Positions 1 to 6,587 of a DNA stretch of 6,687 nucleotides are shown piece by piece (the first letter of the stretch is position 1; the number at the start of each line of letters is the position of its first letter). The stretch covers positions 1 through 6,687 of the forward strand of contig JAQICQ010000019.1 of assembly GCA_027858455.1 (NCBI GenBank), in the 5' to 3' direction. The notes beneath the pieces are model-generated. The model had not been told where the DNA came from, searched no databases, and saw only the letters and a program-made list of their open reading frames with translations. Both the position numbers and the translations under genes were made by a program. The stretch comes from Elusimicrobiota bacterium. GTDB lineage: Bacteria; CG03; SLGR01; JAGXOG01.

Positions 1-39
1 CAGAGAGAGACTCTTTTTTTAATCGCCGGCCGGAACATT
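1..39 (+). repeat. 39-base exact direct repeat, copy at window edge
   Basis: Bases 1-39 are identical to 1000-1038 in the same orientation. The first mismatch is base 40 (t) against 1039 (c). The other side is cut by the window edge, so the true length is at least 39 bases. The offset of 999 bases is a multiple of three and both copies are read in the same uvrA frame. See the uvrA entry for the effect on the C-terminal zinc finger. Confidence 0.95.
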
Positions 40-2293
40 TATTACAGGTTCCCTCCTTAACATTAAAAGAAAATCTGCCTTTTTTATATCCCCGGGCCCG
101 GCTTTGGGGCAAATTGGCAAAAAGTTCTCTTATCGGAGTAAGCACTTTTGTATAGGTAACCGGATTTGATCTCGGAGTTCTTCCAATCGGAGTCTGGTCT
201 ATATTTATAACTCTTTTGATATGGTCTGTTCCCTCAATACTTTTAAATCCCCCTGTTTTAACGGGTTTAGTCCCCCGGGTACTGTTTTTTACCGCTTTAT
301 ATAAAATTTCTTCTACCAAAGTGGATTTGCCGCTGCCGGAGACCCCGGTTACACAGTTAAAAAGCCCAACCTTAAACCGAACATCTATATCTTTTAAATT
401 AAACTGGGAACAGCCGTAAAGCGCAATCTCTTTCCCCGTGGGCGTCCGGGTCTTATCCGGCCGTCTGACTTCCTTTTTAAAATTATAATAATCCGCGGTC
501 AGCGAATCAGTGCAGTTTTTAAAATCTTTCCCGGTGCCGCTAAATACTATATTACCTCCATGGACCCCCGCACGGGGACCTAAATCCACAATATAGTCCG
601 CAACATCTATAGTTTGGGAATCATGTTCAACGACCATAACGGTATTGCCTATCTCCTGAAGTTCTTTTAAAGATTTAAGCAATCTTTTTGTATCTCTGGC
701 ATGAAGTCCAATTGTAGGTTCGTCAAGTATATATACCACCCCCACCAGAGACGAGCCTATCTGGGTAGCCAGCCTTATTCTTTCGGCTTCGCCTGAAGAT
801 AAAGTTGAAGCTTTTCTGTCGAGAGAAACATAATCTACCCCTACATCAATTAAAAACGACAGCCGGGAGATAATCTCTTTAACGATTTTGGACCCTATCT
901 TACGGTTATATTCAGTAAGTTTAAGATTTTCCATAAAAGTTTTAGCTTCTTTAACCGGCATCCGTATAATATCGGCAATATTTTTATCATTCACAAAAAC
1001 AGAGAGAGACTCTTTTTTTAATCGCCGGCCGGAACATTCGGGACATTCCATATCTCTCATAAATGATTTTTGTATCTTTTCTCTTACGTATTCAGAGTCA
1101 GTCTGAAGATATCGCCTTTTTAACTGCGTGACTGCACCTTCAAATTCCGAAACTTTTGTATGAGCGGTATTTCTACTCTTAAGTTTAAACTTAAACTTTT
1201 TCTTTGAACCGTAAAGAAGGATATCCTTTATCTTCCGGGGCAACTTTTTAAACGGAATATCCATACTGAAATTCAGCTCATCTGAAATTTTTTCTATCAT
1301 CTGGAAGCGGAATCTTCTGGCAGAACCCTTCCACCGGCCGGTCCTGGTAGTTATCGGTGAACTCCATGGGACAATGGCGCCTTCGTTTACAGAAAGTCCG
1401 TCGTCCGGGACTACAAAGGAAGAGTCAATTTCAAGTTTCACCCCCAAACCCGAACAGGTCGGACATGCGCCGTAGGGCGAATTAAAAGAAAAATTACGCG
1501 GTTCTATCTTGCCCATACTTATTTCACATACAGGGCAGGCATAATGAGTGGAATATATATCGCGATCTTTTGATATCCCTTCTATCTCAACGGTACCGCC
1601 GGATTTTTTTACGGCAATTTCTACAGAATCCGTTACTCTTTCTGCATTACTCTGGCTGCCGGTTATTTTTAACCGGTCTACCATTACTCCGATTTCGTGT
1701 TTTTTTCGGCCGTCAAGGTCTATATCTTCATCCAGAGAATATAGTGCACCGTCAATTATAACCGAGACAAATCCTTCGCTCAGAAGACGGTCAAAAAGCC
1801 GGCGGTAATTACCTTTTCTGCCTCTTACCATAGGCGCTATAACAGAAATCTCTTTATTTTGTCCGGTTTTTGTTATTTTTTCAATAATTTTGTCTATGCC
1901 CTGAGACTGTATAACTCTATTGCAATTCGGACAGCGAACTTCTCCTATGCGGGCAAAAAAGAGGCGAAAATAATCGTATATCTCTGTTAAAGTGCCCACT
2001 GTGGAACGGGGATTATAACCTGCCCCTTTTTGCTGTATGGCTACAGCCGGAGGTATTCCGGATATAGAATCGATTTTCGGCTTGTTCCTCTGACCTAAAA
2101 ACTGCCTTGCGTAAGCCGAAAGAGATTCGACATAACGCCTTTGACCTTCGGCATATACCGTATCAAAAGCCAGAGAAGATTTTCCGGAACCGGAAACCCC
2201 GGTAACGGCAATAAATTTATTTCTCGGGAAATCTATATCTACATTCTTAAGATTATGCTCGCGCGCTCCTCTTATTTTTATGTAATTCTGCAT
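1..2293 (-). CDS. uvrA: UvrABC excinuclease subunit A, 3'-truncated by the window edge
   Basis: UvrA is the damage-recognition ATPase of nucleotide excision repair; it dimerises and loads UvrB on lesions. I translated 764 codons from ATG at 2293 to the edge with no stop or frameshift. Visible in order: N-terminal RGAREHNLKN, Walker A GVSGSGKSS (K38), GQRRYVESLSAYARQFL, zinc module with C253/C256 and C277/C280, a third CxxC (CPEC, C417/C420), ABC signature LSSGEAERIRLA (498-509), Walker B ILDEP (D524), and second Walker A GVSGSGKST (K656). E. coli UvrA has 940 residues, so about 175 are missing, including the second signature and Walker B. The start matches the family N-terminus. It lies 30 bases after nadB, with no SD or convincing promoter of its own. 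Oddity: after C750/C753 of the C-terminal zinc finger the reading jumps into SGRRLKKESLS, a DNA-identical copy of residues 421-431, so the expected glycine-rich loop and second Cys pair are absent. Identity is certain; the last 13 codons are suspect. Confidence 0.97.
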   Translation of the reverse strand, partial: MQNYIKIRGAREHNLKNVDIDFPRNKFIAVTGVSGSGKSSLAFDTVYAEGQRRYVESLSAYARQFLGQRNKPKIDSISGIPPAVAIQQKGAGYNPRSTVGTLTEIYDYFRLFFARIGEVRCPNCNRVIQSQGIDKIIEKITKTGQNKEISVIAPMVRGRKGNYRRLFDRLLSEGFVSVIIDGALYSLDEDIDLDGRKKHEIGVMVDRLKITGSQSNAERVTDSVEIAVKKSGGTVEIEGISKDRDIYSTHYACPVCEISMGKIEPRNFSFNSPYGACPTCSGLGVKLEIDSSFVVPDDGLSVNEGAIVPWSSPITTRTGRWKGSARRFRFQMIEKISDELNFSMDIPFKKLPRKIKDILLYGSKKKFKFKLKSRNTAHTKVSEFEGAVTQLKRRYLQTDSEYVREKIQKSFMRDMECPECSGRRLKKESLSVFVNDKNIADIIRMPVKEAKTFMENLKLTEYNRKIGSKIVKEIISRLSFLIDVGVDYVSLDRKASTLSSGEAERIRLATQIGSSLVGVVYILDEPTIGLHARDTKRLLKSLKELQEIGNTVMVVEHDSQTIDVADYIVDLGPRAGVHGGNIVFSGTGKDFKNCTDSLTADYYNFKKEVRRPDKTRTPTGKEIALYGCSQFNLKDIDVRFKVGLFNCVTGVSGSGKSTLVEEILYKAVKNSTRGTKPVKTGGFKSIEGTDHIKRVINIDQTPIGRTPRSNPVTYTKVLTPIRELFANLPQSRARGYKKGRFSFNVKEGTCNKCSGRRLKKESLS
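1000..1038 (+). repeat. 39-base exact direct repeat, internal uvrA copy
   Basis: This is the native copy. It encodes the stretch just after the CPEC motif (C417/C420) in the N-terminal half of UvrA, where families normally read C-x2-C-x-G-x-RL. Its flanks on both sides fit UvrA, so this is the authentic location and 1-39 is the displaced copy. Confidence 0.95.
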
Positions 2294-2323
2294 TTTTTTA
2301 AAAAATCACTTTCTTTAAATATT

Positions 2324-3958
2324 TTAAATGACAGTGTCTTTCCTATACTTTTCAGACTTTTTGGGGTAGTCCTGATTGTAATGGAGTCCCCTGCTCTCTT
2401 TTCTCATTAAAGCGCTTTTAATAATTATTTTTGCTGTTTCAACTAAATTCCTCATCTCTATGAGCGAATTATTTATAAGATAATTCCAGTAATAATGGTT
2501 AACTTCTTTTTCAATGATATTTATCCTTTTAAGAGCTTCCTTCATCCTCCGGTTTGAACGAACGATACCCATGTAATTCCACATAAGCCGTCTTATTTCC
2601 ATCCAGTTTTGCTCTATGAAAACCTGATGTTCGGGCAATTTCTTTCCTGTATATTTCCAGGGAGAAATTCCCGAAGAAATTCCCGAAGAAATTTTCAGGG
2701 AAACTCTCTCGGCCGACATATCTTTTATAACCTTTTTTATTCCCGCGGCAATTATTTTTCCGTAAACTACTGCCTCTAAAAGTGAATTTGAAGCCAGCCG
2801 GTTTGCTCCGTGAAGCCCCGTGCATGAACATTCACCTATCGCTATTAAGCCTTTTATAGAAGTATTCCCCCGGCGGTCCACTTTAATTCCCCCGCAGCTG
2901 TAATGCGCCGCCGGAACAACCGGTATCTTATCGGCGGTTATATCTATTCCCAAACTTTTAAGTTTAGCATATATCATCGGAAAACGCTGCTTAATAAATT
3001 CCGGCTTTCTATATGAAGCTATGTCTAAATAAAGATGTTTTAAACCCGTCTTTTTCATTTCGCTATCAATTGCCCTTGCGACAATATCCCGGGGAGCTAA
3101 CTCTTTGCGGCTGTCATAATTTGACATAAAATTTTCTCCGCCTGTTTCTCCGCCATTTTCTCGGCCCTTTTCTCGGGCAGGGTTTAAAAGAACCGCGCCT
3201 TCGCCGCGCATTGCTTCTGTAATAAGAAAGCCTGTTTCTTTAACCGAATAAAGACAGGTAGGATGAAACTGGATAAACTCCATATTTGAAATTTGAGCTC
3301 CCGCCCGGTAAGCCATCGCCACTCCGTCCCCGGTAGCGACATCCGGATTGGAAGTGTACTGATAAACCTTGCCACAGCCTCCGGTAGCCATAATTACGGC
3401 TCCGGCAAGAAAAGTTTTAACTTTAAGGGTCCGGTTGTCAATTATATATGCTCCCACTGCGCGGCCGTCTTTTAATATAATATCTATTGCGGTATGCTCT
3501 GAATACAACCGGACATTTTCTTTTTTCAGGGTCTCTTTTAAAAGATTATCCTCAATCTCATGCCCTGTATTGTCTCCGTGATGAAGTATTCTTCTTACTG
3601 AATGCCCCCCCTCTTTACCGAGGTCGGGATTATCCTTGCCGCCGGTGAAATCAACCCCCCAATTTCTCAGATCATTAATACGCTCCGGAGCGGCTTTTAC
3701 TACCTGCTTTACTGTCTTTTTATCACAAAGTCCGGCTCCGGCTGTCAATGTGTCTTTTATATGTGATTTAAATGTATCCCCGGAAGACGTTACGCCGGCA
3801 ATTCCGCCTTGAGCTCTGTCGGTTGAAGATTCGGCCGGCCCGGCCTTAGAGACCATGTTGATTTTTATATCTGAATCCGCATAAAGGGCAAACGATAACC
3901 CTGCGGCGCCGGTGCCTATAACAAGCACATCGCTTTTTATTATATTCTCATTAACCAT
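2324..3958 (-). CDS. nadB: L-aspartate oxidase (FAD), quinolinate pathway
   Basis: NadB oxidises L-aspartate to iminoaspartate using FAD, with O2 or fumarate as electron acceptor; it is cytosolic and feeds NadA. The 544 residues compare with 540 in E. coli. Seen: the FAD dinucleotide-binding motif GTGAAG (15-20), STDRAQGGIAG (45-55, family S-T-x2-AQGG), HHGDNTGHEIED (126-137), EFIQFHPT (227-234), TEAMRGEG (247-254), substrate-site APRDIVARAI (288-297, R290), AAHYSCGG (350-357), and the FAD-proximal GECSCTGLHGANRLASNSLLEA (split here: G376-A382, then HGANRLASNSLLEA 383-396). The tail SRGLHYNQDYP (522-532) is also typical. The ATG at 3958 places the FAD motif at the usual distance from the N-terminus; no SD precedes it. 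It sits 15 bases after nadA. Two 12-base tandem repeats lengthen it at residues 262-277 and about 423-432, both outside the recognised motifs. Succinate dehydrogenase/fumarate reductase flavoproteins are homologous, but the adjacent nadA and the motifs support NadB. Confidence 0.97.
   Translation of the reverse strand: MVNENIIKSDVLVIGTGAAGLSFALYADSDIKINMVSKAGPAESSTDRAQGGIAGVTSSGDTFKSHIKDTLTAGAGLCDKKTVKQVVKAAPERINDLRNWGVDFTGGKDNPDLGKEGGHSVRRILHHGDNTGHEIEDNLLKETLKKENVRLYSEHTAIDIILKDGRAVGAYIIDNRTLKVKTFLAGAVIMATGGCGKVYQYTSNPDVATGDGVAMAYRAGAQISNMEFIQFHPTCLYSVKETGFLITEAMRGEGAVLLNPAREKGRENGGETGGENFMSNYDSRKELAPRDIVARAIDSEMKKTGLKHLYLDIASYRKPEFIKQRFPMIYAKLKSLGIDITADKIPVVPAAHYSCGGIKVDRRGNTSIKGLIAIGECSCTGLHGANRLASNSLLEAVVYGKIIAAGIKKVIKDMSAERVSLKISSGISSGISPWKYTGKKLPEHQVFIEQNWMEIRRLMWNYMGIVRSNRRMKEALKRINIIEKEVNHYYWNYLINNSLIEMRNLVETAKIIIKSALMRKESRGLHYNQDYPKKSEKYRKDTVI
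2663..2693 (-). repeat. 12-base tandem repeat in nadB, 2.6 copies
   Basis: The plus-strand unit agaaattcccga occurs at 2663-2674 and 2675-2686, followed by a partial third copy to 2693. The unit is a multiple of three and encodes a repeated I-S-S-G tetrapeptide (about residues 423-432), in the linker before the C-terminal helical domain. The two full copies are identical, which suggests a recent slippage event. Confidence 0.9.
3128..3175 (-). repeat. Degenerate 12-base tandem repeat in nadB, 4 units
   Basis: Four consecutive 12-base units are seen at 3164-3175, 3152-3163, 3140-3151 and 3128-3139. On the coding strand they read CGAGAAAAGGGC, CGAGAAAATGGC, GGAGAAACAGGC and GGAGAAAATTTT. They encode R/G-E-x-G tetrapeptides (residues 262-277). 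They fall just after the conserved MRGEG motif and before APRD, where E. coli NadB has a shorter segment. The insertion is hydrophilic and probably a surface loop. Confidence 0.85.
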
Positions 3959-3982
3959 TTAACTTACTAACCATTAACTTAC
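3952..3982 (-). repeat. 15/16-base tandem duplication at the nadA/nadB junction
   Basis: On the plus strand taaccatttaacttac (3952-3967) is followed directly by taaccattaacttac (3968-3982), identical except for one extra T. The duplication covers the last codons and stop of nadA, the whole 15-base intergenic gap and the nadB start codon. Each unit contains a TAA and an ATG. Only the downstream ATG (3958) is in the nadB frame; the upstream ATG would reach a stop after seven codons. Confidence 0.9.
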
Positions 3983-4876
3983 TTCAACCATCCTCTGAAG
4001 CGCACGGCGCGCTCGCTTGGCTACCCGAGATTCTATCTCTATAGCCGGCTCTAAACTCTTTAATGAAGACAAAACTTTTTTCAAGGTGTTTTTTTTCATA
4101 TTCTTGCATACCGCCCTGCTGTCGGCAGAAATAAACTCTTTACCGGGGAACTCACGGGAGAGAGGGTAGAGCATCCCGATTTCAGTTCCCACTATAAAGG
4201 TTTTATGCTTGCTTTTTGATACAACCCCAAACATACCGCCGGTAGATACGGCATAGTCGGCTAACTTGACAACTTCAGGCCGGCATTCGGGGTGGGCCAT
4301 AAATATCGCCGAAGGATATTTTTCTTTTATAGCCATAACCGTATCTTTTTTTATCCTTTCGTGAGTCGGGCAAAAACCGTTCCATTTAATAATCTCTATA
4401 CCTGTTTGCTTCTGAACATAATCCGCGAGATTTCTGTCCGGCGTAAATATAACTTTGGGCGCCTCCAGCGACTTAACTACTTTAACGGCATTAGACGATG
4501 TGCAGCAAATATCGGATTCAGCTTTTACTTCGGCAGTAGAATTCACATAAGTTACTACCGGTATTCCGGGATGCTTTTCTTTTAACGCCTTAAGCTGGGC
4601 AGCTGTTATCATCTCAGCCATAGGGCAGGTGGCGCCACTCTCCGGCAATATAACTTTTTTATCCGGAGAAAGAATTTTAGCGGTTTCAGCCATAAAGTCC
4701 ACCCCGCAAAAAATTATTACTTCCGCCTTGGTAGTGGAAGCTTTAACAGAAAGCCCTAAAGAGTCCCCCGCATAATCAGCAATTTTATGAATATCTTCGG
4801 GCTGATAGTTATGGACTAAAATTACAGCGTTTTTTTGCTTTTTCAGGCGGTAAATATCTTTTATTATATTCCTCAT
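3974..4876 (-). CDS. nadA: Quinolinate synthase, [4Fe-4S] enzyme
   Basis: NadA condenses iminoaspartate (from NadB) with dihydroxyacetone phosphate to quinolinate. The 300 residues match the short Thermotoga-type form. The three cluster cysteines are all present: C84 in GATCPMA, C169 in NGFCPTHE and C257 in AVCKNMKKNTL, equivalent to C81/C168/C254 of T. maritima NadA. Substrate-site elements HNYQ (22-25), YVNST (110-114), TSSNA (126-130), HPEC (195-198) and VGTEIGM (229-235) are also visible. The ATG at 4876 shares its A with the TAA of panC (TAATG), so translational coupling is likely; AAGGGTG lies 7 bases upstream, the best SD in the window. The oxygen-labile cluster is a family property; the sequence does not show whether the host is an anaerobe. 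No key residue is missing. Confidence 0.98.
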   Translation of the reverse strand: MRNIIKDIYRLKKQKNAVILVHNYQPEDIHKIADYAGDSLGLSVKASTTKAEVIIFCGVDFMAETAKILSPDKKVILPESGATCPMAEMITAAQLKALKEKHPGIPVVTYVNSTAEVKAESDICCTSSNAVKVVKSLEAPKVIFTPDRNLADYVQKQTGIEIIKWNGFCPTHERIKKDTVMAIKEKYPSAIFMAHPECRPEVVKLADYAVSTGGMFGVVSKSKHKTFIVGTEIGMLYPLSREFPGKEFISADSRAVCKNMKKNTLKKVLSSLKSLEPAIEIESRVAKRARRALQRMVEVS

Positions 4877-5727
4877 TAATCAACACCCTTTTTTACAACC
4901 ACATTATCTATAAGCCGGGCTTTGCCCAGCCGGAGGGCCGCGGCAATTACCACATCCTTTTTAAATTCAGTGACAGGATACAGCTTTTTTGCGTCAAAAA
5001 TATCCGCATAGTCTATCTCTGCTTCGGGAATATTATCTGCTATTGCTTTATATAGGCTGCTGACAGATATCTCCTGCCCTGATTTAATTTTCAGCGCTAT
5101 TTCTTTTAATGCTTTATAAATATAGGTCGCCTGCTTTCGTTCTTTTTTAGTTAAATATTTATTTCTCGATGATATAGCCAGACCGTCATTTTCTCTGACT
5201 ATAGGACAGCTTATAAGTTTTGTTTTAATATTTAAATCTTTTGTCATCCTCTCTATTACCCGAAACTGCTGGTAATCCTTCTGGCCGAAATATGCGCGAT
5301 GAGGTTTAGTTATATTTAAAAGTTTGGCAACAACAGTCGCTACTCCGCTGTAATGTCCCGGGCGGTGTTTAGCGCACATATAATCAGTAAGTCCGCCGGC
5401 TACATTTACAGTTGTAGCATGACCCTCTAAATACATATTTTCCTCATCCGGAGAAAATATAAGATCGGCATTTTCTTTGGAACATATTTCTTGGTCATTT
5501 TTAAAAGTCCGGGGATAGGATTTATAATCTTCTCCGGGTCCGAACTGAGTAGGATTTACAAAGATTGTAACGATAAGAAAATCATTTTCTTTACGGGCTC
5601 GGGCTATAAGCGACCTGTGAGCTTTATGAAGCGCGCCCATGGTAGGGACTACGCCTATCGACCGGCCGGATTTGTGTATCTCATCTACAAGCTGCTGAAT
5701 TTGCGCGGGCTCTTTAATTACCTTCAT
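4876..5727 (-). CDS. panC: Pantothenate synthetase (pantoate--beta-alanine ligase)
   Basis: PanC joins pantoate and beta-alanine with ATP, through a pantoyl-adenylate intermediate, giving pantothenate. It has 283 residues, the same as E. coli. Seen: VPTMGALHKAHRSL (27-40, the HIGH-type nucleotide-binding motif with H34 and H37), FVNPTQFGPGEDY (56-68), HRPGHYSGVATVV (121-133), FGQKDYQQ (147-154), the KMSKS-equivalent ISSRNKYL (185-192) and LRLGKARLIDN (266-276). The usual HxGH is HKAH here: position 36 is Ala, not Gly, although both histidines are kept. The start is 11 bases after panB; the stretch before it is A/T only, with no SD, so reinitiation after panB is plausible. The ATG fits the family N-terminus (MKVIKEP). 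The stop overlaps nadA by one base. Confidence 0.98.
   Translation of the reverse strand: MKVIKEPAQIQQLVDEIHKSGRSIGVVPTMGALHKAHRSLIARARKENDFLIVTIFVNPTQFGPGEDYKSYPRTFKNDQEICSKENADLIFSPDEENMYLEGHATTVNVAGGLTDYMCAKHRPGHYSGVATVVAKLLNITKPHRAYFGQKDYQQFRVIERMTKDLNIKTKLISCPIVRENDGLAISSRNKYLTKKERKQATYIYKALKEIALKIKSGQEISVSSLYKAIADNIPEAEIDYADIFDAKKLYPVTEFKKDVVIAAALRLGKARLIDNVVVKKGVD
4884..4890 (-). promoter_or_regulatory. Shine-Dalgarno for nadA
   Basis: AAGGGTG on the minus strand, inside the last codons of panC and 7 bases before the nadA ATG. It is the only reasonable SD at any start in this window and supports the TAATG-coupled nadA start at 4876. Confidence 0.5.
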
Positions 5728-5738
5728 ATAAAAATTTT

Positions 5739-6536
5739 TTAATAACTTTCTATCTTTGACGGGAAATCGCCTTCTCTTATATCTTTAGAATAGTCTTTAA
5801 AGGCTTTCAGGATAACTTCTTCAAGACCGGCATATCTTTTAACAAATTTAGGTTGAAAACCCATATTCATCCCCAGCATGTCATTTACTACCAGAATCTG
5901 GCCGTCGCAATCCGGACCGGCGCCTATCCCTATAGTAGGCACTTCAACCTTTTTGGTAATTTCCCGCGCAAGAACCGAGGGTATTCCCTCAAGTACTATG
6001 GCAAAAACTCCGGCACCTTCAAGTATTTTAGCATCTGTTACTATTTTTGCCGCCACGGACTTTTCTTTGCCCTGGACTTTATACCCCCCCATTTTATGAA
6101 CCGCCTGCGGAGTAAGACCCAGATGGCCCATAACCGGGATATTGTTTTCAACAAGCAGTTTTATTGTATCCGCTACGGGCTTTCCACCCTCTAATTTAAC
6201 CGCTTCGGCGCCTGCTTCTTTTATAAGTCTCCCGGCTGCCTGAAGCGTCTTTTGTTTTGTGACATTATAGCTTAAAAACGGCATATCCGTTACCAGAAGG
6301 CCTTCGGGTCGCGCGCGTTTTACAGCCCGGGTATGATGTACCATTTCATCTATTGTAACCGGGATAGTATTCTCATACCCCAGTTCTACCATACCAAGCG
6401 AATCCCCCACCAAAACAACATCTATATCAGCCGTCTTCATGATGCGGGCAATAGAAAAATTATAACAGGTTAAAGCAGTTATCTTTCTGCCGGATTTTTT
6501 CATTTCTTTTAATTTTGTTGTGGTAATTTTATTCAT
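5739..6536 (-). CDS. panB: 3-methyl-2-oxobutanoate hydroxymethyltransferase (ketopantoate synthesis)
   Basis: PanB transfers a hydroxymethyl group from 5,10-methylene-tetrahydrofolate to alpha-ketoisovalerate, giving ketopantoate, the first committed step to pantothenate. It has 265 residues (E. coli 264). Metal ligands are seen at D45 (VGDSLGM), D84 (TDMPF) and E116 (KLEGG), with K114 beside it and the likely catalytic base E183 in LEGIPS. MGHLGLTPQ (136-144), GGYKVQG (150-156) and GIGAGPDCDGQ (203-213) are typical. The ATG at 6536 puts D45 at the same number as in E. coli, which supports the start. No SD is visible: the preceding bases are almost all A/T. N26 occupies the place of the usual Asp in the family's TAYD motif (TCYN here). 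The gene is first after the predicted promoter and begins the pan-nad cassette. The reductase panE and panD are not present in the window. Confidence 0.98.
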   Translation of the reverse strand: MNKITTTKLKEMKKSGRKITALTCYNFSIARIMKTADIDVVLVGDSLGMVELGYENTIPVTIDEMVHHTRAVKRARPEGLLVTDMPFLSYNVTKQKTLQAAGRLIKEAGAEAVKLEGGKPVADTIKLLVENNIPVMGHLGLTPQAVHKMGGYKVQGKEKSVAAKIVTDAKILEGAGVFAIVLEGIPSVLAREITKKVEVPTIGIGAGPDCDGQILVVNDMLGMNMGFQPKFVKRYAGLEEVILKAFKDYSKDIREGDFPSKIESY

Positions 6537-6559
6537 AATATAATTATTATTCTTAAATT

Positions 6560-6587
6560 ATTGTATAACAATTAACTTTTATTTCAA
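6560..6587 (-). promoter_or_regulatory. Predicted sigma70-type promoter for panB and the downstream genes
   Basis: On the minus strand, -35 TTGAAA (6587-6582), a 16-base spacer and -10 TACAAT (6565-6560); each box matches the consensus at five of six bases. Transcription would start near 6553, leaving a short AT-rich leader of about 17 bases. The -35 box overlaps the TGA stop of the upstream reading frame. A small inverted repeat, ATTGT-TAT-ACAAT, overlaps the -10 box and could be incidental. No riboswitch fits in so short a leader. Confidence 0.5.

Noticed and set aside
2294..2360. Possible uvrA promoter with a TAAAAT -10-like hexamer just downstream of the nadB stop
   Set aside because: No acceptable -35 hexamer lies 15-19 bases upstream; AT-rich gaps commonly contain such hexamers by chance.
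2529..2831. A 100-codon minus-strand frame inside nadB
   Set aside because: It is an alternate frame of the NadB coding sequence; the NadB motifs continue uninterrupted across this interval.
3833..3846. GC-rich palindromic run (ggccggcccggcc) considered as a regulatory hairpin or REP element
   Set aside because: It encodes the conserved NadB region around residues 38-43 in frame and appears only once, so coding explains it.
216..6194. Several plus-strand open frames of 60-113 codons (for example 1548-1808, 4292-4585, 5853-6194)
   Set aside because: All lie antisense to well-supported conserved genes, have no recognisable motifs or start signals, and are explained as shadows of the minus-strand coding bias.
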